Shown one piece after another: positions 44,971 to 51,067 of a DNA stretch of 51,067 bases. Numbering within the stretch: position 1 is the first letter of the stretch; each line of letters begins with the position of its first letter. The position numbers and the translations under genes were made by a program. The notes under the pieces were generated by a model. It searched no databases and had not been told where the DNA came from. It was given only the letters and a program-made list of their open reading frames with translations. This DNA is from Bacteroidota bacterium (lineage in GTDB: Bacteria; Bacteroidota; Bacteroidia; Bacteroidales; WCHB1-69): NCBI GenBank assembly GCA_009786185.1, contig WQTS01000131.1, forward strand, positions 1 through 51,067. Reading direction: 5' to 3'.

Positions 44971-44995
44971 AATCTTGTGAAAATCATGGTTCAGA
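44971..44995. repeat. AATC...TTCAGA repeat at the atpB 3' end
   Basis: Units AATCTTGTG, AAAATCATGG and TTCAGA. Related to 10892-10935; it encodes the last codons and TGA stop of atpB. Confidence 0.5.
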
Positions 44996-46120
44996 TTTTA
45001 TGTGCGCTTCTTCCATCGCCATCCCAATATAAAGCGCTGTAAGAAGGGTAAATATAAATGCTTGAATAAATGCTACCAAAAGTTCGAGTGCACCCATAAA
45101 GATGTAAAATAGCAGAGATACCGGCGAAACAAGAATGCCTGCAATGGGCGTCATGGCTCCAAAAATAAATATTAAGCCAAGAAACCCGAGAATAATGATG
45201 TGCCCTGCTACCATGTTAGCAAAGAGACGAATCATGAGCACGAAAGGTTTTGTAAGCGCTCCAACCAATTCAATAAAAGGCATAAGCGGAAGGGGAAATT
45301 TAAGCCACCACGGTACATTGGGAGGATTGATAATATGAATCCAATAATGTTTATTAGCAGAAAGAGAGACGATAAAGAAAGTAACTAATGCTAAAATCAT
45401 GGTTACTGTGATATTTCCCGTAACGTTTGCGCCACCCGGAAAAACAGGAATTAACCCCATTAAATTGTTTAACAAAATAAAGAAAAACAACGTGAGCAAG
45501 TAAGGAAAAAATTTTTGGTACTTCTGCGCGCCAATTAGAGGAATGGCAATCTGGTCTCTAATAAAAAGAATTACCATTTCAATCATGTTTTGAAACCCTT
45601 TCGGGGCTTTATTCGGGTTTCGTCTGTAGGTTCTGGCTACTAATAAAAATATACAACACAAGATAATGATACTTATCATTAAAGCACATACGTTTTTAGA
45701 AATTGAAATATCGAAGAAAACCGGAGATAGGGCATATTTTTTATTTGAATCTAACGTGCCGGTAAAGTTCGCGTGCTCGCCTTGCAGTTTAACAATTTTT
45801 CCTTTTGTATCTTGGGTAAAACCGATGGCATATCCTTTATAAGCTGCTGTGCCTTGCTGAAATTTTGAAGACATAAAGCAAACCAATTTTCCTTCGCTAA
45901 ATAAAATAACGGGCAACGGGATAGAAATCGCTCTGTTCAAAAAGGTAGTAATATGCCAACCGTAGCTATCTACGATATGCTCCATAATATACTCATCAGC
46001 ATGAAACTCTTCGCTTTCCATGCTATTATCGGCAACTAATTGTAACGGCAACAAAGCAAGCAACAAAATAAAAATTATAATTTGCTTACTGCATACCGCA
46101 TACCGCATACCTCGAACCAT
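44984..46120 (-). CDS. atpB: ATP synthase F0 subunit a
   Basis: 378 residues, longer than proteobacterial subunit a because of the Bacteroidota N-terminal periplasmic region (to about residue 130) with cleavable-looking signal (LLPLQLVAD). The core has the conserved Arg helix LIRLFANMVAGH and the ALELLVAFIQAFIFTLLTALYIG helix. The coding start is odd: codons 2-11 (VRGMRYAVCS) are made of the 7-bp GGTATGC repeat. Start ATG 46120 lies some 20 bases after the -7 box at 46139; ATG 46108 inside the repeat is the alternative. Confidence 0.93.
   Translation of the reverse strand: MVRGMRYAVCSKQIIIFILLLALLPLQLVADNSMESEEFHADEYIMEHIVDSYGWHITTFLNRAISIPLPVILFSEGKLVCFMSSKFQQGTAAYKGYAIGFTQDTKGKIVKLQGEHANFTGTLDSNKKYALSPVFFDISISKNVCALMISIIILCCIFLLVARTYRRNPNKAPKGFQNMIEMVILFIRDQIAIPLIGAQKYQKFFPYLLTLFFFILLNNLMGLIPVFPGGANVTGNITVTMILALVTFFIVSLSANKHYWIHIINPPNVPWWLKFPLPLMPFIELVGALTKPFVLMIRLFANMVAGHIIILGFLGLIFIFGAMTPIAGILVSPVSLLFYIFMGALELLVAFIQAFIFTLLTALYIGMAMEEAHIKSEP
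46091..46118. repeat. 7-bp GCATACC repeat inside the atpB 5' coding end
   Basis: Exactly four 7-base units in a row (GCATACC three times, then TCGAACC), adjoining the ATG at 46118-46120. Same unit as 36656-36713. Confidence 0.85.
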
Positions 46121-46138
46121 GTTATTTTTTTAGGTCGG

Positions 46139-46146
46139 CAAATATA
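46139..46146 (-). promoter_or_regulatory. -7 box TATATTTG for atpB-atpE-ctpA
   Basis: Perfect TAnnTTTG match; a start near 46132 leaves a leader of only about 12 bases to ATG 46120. Confidence 0.6.
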
Positions 46147-46173
46147 GATTTTTTTACTTCCCGTAAAAAATAT

Positions 46174-47157
46174 CTACTCCCACTCAATCGTTGCGGGAGG
46201 TTTGGAGCTAATGTCGTAAACCACACGGTTAACTCCCTTTACTTTAGTAATAATTTCGTTGGAAATTTTGCCGAGAAATTCGTAGGGAAGTTTCGCCCAC
46301 TCTGCCGTCATGGCATTGGTAGATAGTACTGCACGCAATGCTACCGCATTTTCGTAGGTTCTTTCGTTGTTTGTAACTCCTACCGATTGAACAGGTAGCA
46401 AAATAGCGCCCGCTTGCCATACTTGATGATATAAGCCGTGCTCCTTCAAACCGGTAATAAAAATATCGTCTGCATCTTGTAGAACGCGTACTTTTTCAGG
46501 CGTAATTTCACCTAAAATGCGCACGCCTAATCCGGGTCCCGGAAACGGATGTCTTTGTATCAACGATTCCGGAATACCTAACTCTGCACCTACTTTGCGC
46601 ACACCATCCTTATATAAGGTCTTTAACGGCTCTACCACTTTCAGGTTCATCTTTTCGGGAAGCCCACCCACATTGTGATGTGATTTGATGACTTTGCCAT
46701 CGACAGATTTCGACTCTATAATATCGGGATAGATGGTGCCTTGCGCTAACCATTTAATATTTTGCAATTTATGCGCTTCTTCATCAAACACATCAATAAA
46801 ACCCTTGCCGATAATTTTGCGTTTGGCTTCAGGATCGGTTACGCCTTTTAGCACATCATAAAAACGTTGCGCCGCCCGAACGCCGATTACATTTAAACCC
46901 AATACTTTATAGTTTTCTAATACGCTTTCAAATTCATTCTTGCGCAATAATCCGTGGTCTACAAAAATGCAAAAGAGGTTTTTTCCAATGGCTTCATTCA
47001 ACAAAACGGCAACTACGGTAGAATCTACACCGCCTGATAGTCCAAGCACTACGCGGTCATTTCCCAATTGTTCTTTCAATTCTTTTATTGTGGTTTCAAC
47101 AAATGAAGCCGGCGTCCAATCTTGTTGGCAACTGTAAATATGTTGTGTATTATTCAT
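46174..47157 (-). CDS. guaA: GMP synthase, ATP-pyrophosphatase and dimerisation domains only
   Basis: 327 residues. The P-loop-like [10 protein letters not shown] and [11 protein letters not shown] mark the ATP-PPase domain that adenylates XMP; the C-terminal dimerisation domain has [16 protein letters not shown] and ends KPPATIEWE. The N-terminal glutamine amidotransferase domain of usual ~510-residue bacterial GuaA is absent, and nothing upstream (47158-47200) encodes it. The enzyme is either ammonia-dependent or uses a separate glutaminase subunit, as in archaea. The start is normal (ATG), and no sign of truncation is seen. Confidence 0.92.
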   Translation of the reverse strand: MNNTQHIYSCQQDWTPASFVETTIKELKEQLGNDRVVLGLSGGVDSTVVAVLLNEAIGKNLFCIFVDHGLLRKNEFESVLENYKVLGLNVIGVRAAQRFYDVLKGVTDPEAKRKIIGKGFIDVFDEEAHKLQNIKWLAQGTIYPDIIESKSVDGKVIKSHHNVGGLPEKMNLKVVEPLKTLYKDGVRKVGAELGIPESLIQRHPFPGPGLGVRILGEITPEKVRVLQDADDIFITGLKEHGLYHQVWQAGAILLPVQSVGVTNNERTYENAVALRAVLSTNAMTAEWAKLPYEFLGKISNEIITKVKGVNRVVYDISSKPPATIEWE

Positions 47158-47200
47158 AAAAATTAATTTTTAATACGGCAAATTAATATAAAATCAGTTT

Positions 47201-48352
47201 TTATCGTAAAAGATGCAGAATTTTTTTCGGAATTTTTGTGTTATCATATAATCCCGAAAAAACTTCCGCGCCGGCGCCAATAGCAAAAACAGGAACAATA
47301 CTTCCGGTATGATCTTCCGAATTAAAGTGCAAACCATCCGACAAAATCATCGCTCCACCTGTTTCATGATCAGCAGCAACGATAATTAAAGTCTCTTTCG
47401 GGTGCTCTTTATAAAATGCTAAAGCAACTTCAATTGCCTCCGAAAACTCTTTCACCTCTCCATACACTTCTTCTGCCAAATTATCGTGGGCTGCCCAATC
47501 AATTAAGCCGCCTTCAATCATGAAAAAAAACGGTTCGTTCAGCGCCGATAGTTTTTGTATGCCTAATTGGGTAATTTGCGCCAACGTAAAATCATTTTTA
47601 TCTTTGCTAATAGAATAAGGAAGTTGCACATTATCTTTATCTTGCGGCTGAATTAATACATTTTTCAAAGACTTCGACCCAAAACATTGATGAATGGAAG
47701 TAAAAACGGCATACCCATTTTCCCTTAGTAGCGCAAAAATAGAAACCGAATCCTTAGGTTCAGGGTCTAAAAAGCCCGACCCGGCAAAAAATCGGAATCC
47801 GGAGGCGGGAAGCTGTTTGGCAATGTCGTAATAGTTTTTCCGGCTTAATGAATGTGCATAAAACCCTGCCGGTGTGGCATGGTCTAGACTTACCGTTGTG
47901 GCAACGCCAATCCAATAGCCTTTTTGATGCAATATTTTTGAAATTGGCGTTAAAATATGCACAGAATCCGGAGCAATATTTAGCATGCTATTTTTGGTTT
48001 TCTCTCCGGAAGCCATGGCTGTTACCGCTGAGGCAGAACAAGTTACCAAGTCATCTGCGGAGTGGGTAGTCATGAGTCCCGTTACCGGAAATTGCGAAAA
48101 ACAAAGCGTTTCTCCTTTTTCTTTAGCTATAATTTCACTATAGGTTAACGTCCCAATTCCCAAGCCGTCGCCGATGAAGAGGAAGATGTGTTTGGGGGCT
48201 TGCGCAGAACAAGGAAAAAGGGAGAAAAGCAGAAAGCACGAAAGCAGAAGGGAGAATGGAGACGGTAGAATAATCCCCTTCAAATTTTGAAGGGGTGGCT
48301 CGCGAAGCGAGACAGGGTAGTTTATATTCAAAACTCCATTTTCTGCTTTCAT
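47201..48352 (-). CDS. Alkaline phosphatase with repeat-encoded N terminus
   Basis: 383 residues. PhoA-type core: FLFIGDGLGIG (metal Asp), nucleophile Ser in VTCSASAVTAMASG, LDHATPAGFYAH, GGLIDWAAHDN, ADHETGG and HTGSIVPVFA. A periplasmic or outer-surface phosphomonoesterase is expected. ATG 48352 overlaps the upstream stop as ATGA, so it looks genuine, yet residues 9-27 are encoded by the 57-bp palindrome element (48272-48328) and the signal-peptide core (SLLLSCFLLFSLFPCSAQ) by a C/T-rich run. A TTG at codon 24, inside the element, could be an alternative start closer to the signal peptide. Confidence 0.9.
   Translation of the reverse strand: MKAENGVLNINYPVSLREPPLQNLKGIILPSPFSLLLSCFLLFSLFPCSAQAPKHIFLFIGDGLGIGTLTYSEIIAKEKGETLCFSQFPVTGLMTTHSADDLVTCSASAVTAMASGEKTKNSMLNIAPDSVHILTPISKILHQKGYWIGVATTVSLDHATPAGFYAHSLSRKNYYDIAKQLPASGFRFFAGSGFLDPEPKDSVSIFALLRENGYAVFTSIHQCFGSKSLKNVLIQPQDKDNVQLPYSISKDKNDFTLAQITQLGIQKLSALNEPFFFMIEGGLIDWAAHDNLAEEVYGEVKEFSEAIEVALAFYKEHPKETLIIVAADHETGGAMILSDGLHFNSEDHTGSIVPVFAIGAGAEVFSGLYDNTKIPKKILHLLR
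48272..48328. repeat. 57-bp double-palindrome (REP-like) element, copy 2, inside a coding region
   Basis: Inverted relative to 3152-3208 with a single difference. Unlike copy 1 it lies within a reading frame. It keeps that frame open: 57 bases is 19 codons. Confidence 0.85.
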
Positions 48353-48786
48353 GGTTTTATATTTTTGTTTCTAGATTCTTTTTCTCTTTCCCAATACAAT
48401 GTTTTACCAAGCATGGAAATGCCCCAATAACCCCTCACACGGAGCCGGCCATCTTTTTCAAGGCGCATGTCAGCTTTAAATTTTCCGCTTTTTCCCGGAT
48501 AAATCATAGAAGCATTTTGCCACTCGTTCTTTTTAGCATTAAAAGTCATTTCTTTTAGAAACACCAAGCCTTCAAATTTTTTCCTGTCTTCTTCATTTAC
48601 CCAAACCACAACTCCTTCGTACGTATCATTTCCGGCATTATAAATATATATTTGCGAAATGGCGCCGGAAAACGGATCTTCGTTGAGATAAAATCCAACA
48701 ATATCATCGGGTTTATTTTGGGCGAAAAGCAGGCTTTTTATGTTAAAAAAGATAAAAAATAACAGGGCTGTTTTAAGGAATTGCAT
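48349..48786 (-). CDS. DUF2147 family secreted protein
   Basis: 145 residues with signal peptide (SLLFAQ). Typical DUF2147 words: DDIVGFYLNEDPFSG, IYIYNAGNDTYEGVVVWV, WQNASMIYPGKSGKF and LRVRGYWGISMLGKTLYWER. Small beta-barrel-like periplasmic protein of unknown function. Its stop overlaps the alkaline phosphatase start by four bases (translational coupling). Confidence 0.88.
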   Translation of the reverse strand: MQFLKTALLFFIFFNIKSLLFAQNKPDDIVGFYLNEDPFSGAISQIYIYNAGNDTYEGVVVWVNEEDRKKFEGLVFLKEMTFNAKKNEWQNASMIYPGKSGKFKADMRLEKDGRLRVRGYWGISMLGKTLYWEREKESRNKNIKP

Positions 48787-48805
48787 TTTGTTTGTTTTAA
48801 AGTTT

Positions 48806-48813
48806 CAAACGTA
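48806..48813 (-). promoter_or_regulatory. -7 box TACGTTTG for DUF2147-alkaline phosphatase
   Basis: Perfect TAnnTTTG match 20 bases upstream of ATG 48786. Confidence 0.5.
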
Positions 48814-48847
48814 GATTTAAAATATTTATTGAATTAAAATAATTTCG

Positions 48848-48855
48848 TAAATTTG
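48848..48855 (+). promoter_or_regulatory. -7 box TAAATTTG for eno
   Basis: Perfect TAnnTTTG match with TTG at 48829-48831 as a possible -33 element, 44 bases upstream of ATG 48899. Confidence 0.6.
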
Positions 48856-48886
48856 CACCTCATCTTAAAAATACGTAAATCATTAA

Positions 48887-50188
<1,302 letters not shown>

Positions 50189-50283
50189 ATCTTTAGCGGC
50201 TCCCGCTCATTCTATTCGCATACAACAGAAAATCAATGCAATAAAATTAACCTAATTCGATTGCATAACGGGTAAAAGTGTTG

Positions 50284-50291
50284 TATATTCG
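50284..50291 (+). promoter_or_regulatory. Possible -7 box TATATTCG for comEC
   Basis: One mismatch to TAnnTTTG, 16 bases upstream of ATG 50307. Confidence 0.35.
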
Positions 50292-50306
50292 TAGAAAATC
50301 TATTCT

Positions 50307-51067
50307 ATGAATATCTCAAAATATCCTGTATTTAAAATCTTTTTTCCGTATATTTTAGGCATTTTTTCTGCATATTTTTCCTTATTTTATGTAGAAAAAA
50401 CTGCCATTCTCTTTTTACCCTTGGTAATTTTTGTACTTTTTTCCTACATTTTATTTCAAAACGTAGAATTTTTTCAGCAAAAAACAGCTTCCATTTTGCT
50501 CTTTTTATCATTTGCTGTTGCCGGTTTTATGACAACTTCATCCATATTAAATAAAAAACCAACAGCTGAAGAGAAGCGCTTCATTCAAGAACAAAAATTC
50601 TGGATTGCTACGATTGTTGACCATCCTAAAAAATCGGAAAGAAGCGTGAAAGCAGTTGTACGTTTTAAAAATCAGTATTTTACAAGAGTAGAAAAGGCGA
50701 TTTTATACTTTAAAAGAGACTCATTGTCCGCACAATTCAAGTATGGCGATGTGATATTAATTAACACGCAACTTTCACCTATCGAAAAGCCAAGGAATCC
50801 AAATCAATTTGATTATAAGAATTTTATGAAAAGAAAAGGCGTTTATTTTACCGGTTATGTGAAAGAAACGAATTGGTGTAAAGTGGGTAAAAATGTGCCT
50901 AACCAAATTAAAATGGCTTCACATTACGTTCAACAAAAATTTTCTCAAATGCTTTTCTCCGCAGGCTTGTCGGGCGAGGAGTACAGTATAGCCACTGCCA
51001 TCATTTTAGGCAATGATGAAACTATGGATCCGGAGCTGCGCGCCACTTGGACTGCCGCCGGCGTGAG
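50307..51067 (+). CDS. comEC: ComEC/Rec2 DNA-uptake channel protein, partial at window edge
   Basis: The first 253 codons are present and open to the right edge. Two or three N-terminal membrane segments precede the DUF4131 domain (WIATIVDHPKKSE, ILYFKRD, NPNQFDYKNFMKRKGVYFTGYV). The beginning of the competence domain follows (IATAIILGNDE, DPELRATWTAAGV). ComEC forms the inner-membrane channel for single-stranded DNA in natural transformation. ATG 50307 is supported by family alignment and a nearby promoter-like box. Confidence 0.9.
   Translation, partial: MNISKYPVFKIFFPYILGIFSAYFSLFYVEKTAILFLPLVIFVLFSYILFQNVEFFQQKTASILLFLSFAVAGFMTTSSILNKKPTAEEKRFIQEQKFWIATIVDHPKKSERSVKAVVRFKNQYFTRVEKAILYFKRDSLSAQFKYGDVILINTQLSPIEKPRNPNQFDYKNFMKRKGVYFTGYVKETNWCKVGKNVPNQIKMASHYVQQKFSQMLFSAGLSGEEYSIATAIILGNDETMDPELRATWTAAGV

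Noticed and set aside
50195..50207. Possible terminator after enolase
   Set aside because: There is a 5-bp stem (AGCGG/CCGCT) with no T-run after it; too weak to call.

Overview
The window looks like chromosome from a low-GC member of the Bacteroidota, probably Bacteroidales (the order is only inferred). Evidence: many gene starts follow the Bacteroidota -7 box TAnnTTTG; Shine-Dalgarno sites are almost absent; one protein carries a type IX secretion (T9SS) sorting domain; there are many SC-lipobox lipoproteins; and DUF4295 follows rpmG. TGA is an ordinary stop here (for example phosphohexomutase, atpB, the DUF2147 gene). I saw no tRNA, rRNA, CRISPR array, transposase or phage structural module.

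Layout. 1-1895 (minus): a partial secreted protein and two tandem Ig-like lipoproteins. 1932-6478 (minus): a fragment of the spc/alpha ribosomal operon (rpmD-rplO-secY-map-infA-rpmJ-rpsM-rpsK) with its own promoter, lacking rpsE upstream and rpsD-rpoA-rplQ downstream. 7055-10836 (plus): a decaying secreted-protein locus with an S74/T9SS protein, two small lipoproteins (one frameshifted) and a subtilase interrupted by TGA where a conserved Trp codon is expected. 10930-16383 (minus): phosphohexomutase, a membrane TPR protein and malic enzyme. 16542-33605: a surface-glycan region with gmd; an operon of LTA-synthase-like transferase, metallophosphatase and GDPD; four multi-pass GT-C-like membrane proteins; two GT2 enzymes; and a glycoside hydrolase-MBOAT-AlgX-like operon. 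33754-38220 (plus): thioredoxin lipoprotein, unknown secreted protein, HMA-like protein, pyrE, obgE, rpmG, DUF4295. 38297-48786 (minus): recG, two SurA-like chaperones, ctpA, atpE, atpB, an ATPPase-only GMP synthase, alkaline phosphatase and a DUF2147 protein. 48899-51067 (plus): enolase and the 5' part of comEC.

The most striking feature is a set of short-period (7-, 8- and 9-bp) repeats and one 57-bp double-palindrome element placed almost exactly at gene boundaries. In atpB and the alkaline phosphatase they run into the reading frame and encode the N terminus; in map and pyrE they abut or supply the start. Several operons that are normally conserved are broken (ribosomal, ATP synthase, L28-L33), so the genome seems heavily rearranged, unless some joins are assembly errors.

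Functionally, the middle of the window is a cell-envelope glycan factory. gmd feeds GDP-mannose-derived sugars. GT2 and GT-C enzymes move lipid-linked sugars. The LTA-synthase-like, phosphatase and GDPD proteins could add and trim glycerophosphate groups. The MBOAT/AlgX-like pair with a lipoprotein glycosidase looks like an exported-polysaccharide O-acetylation module.
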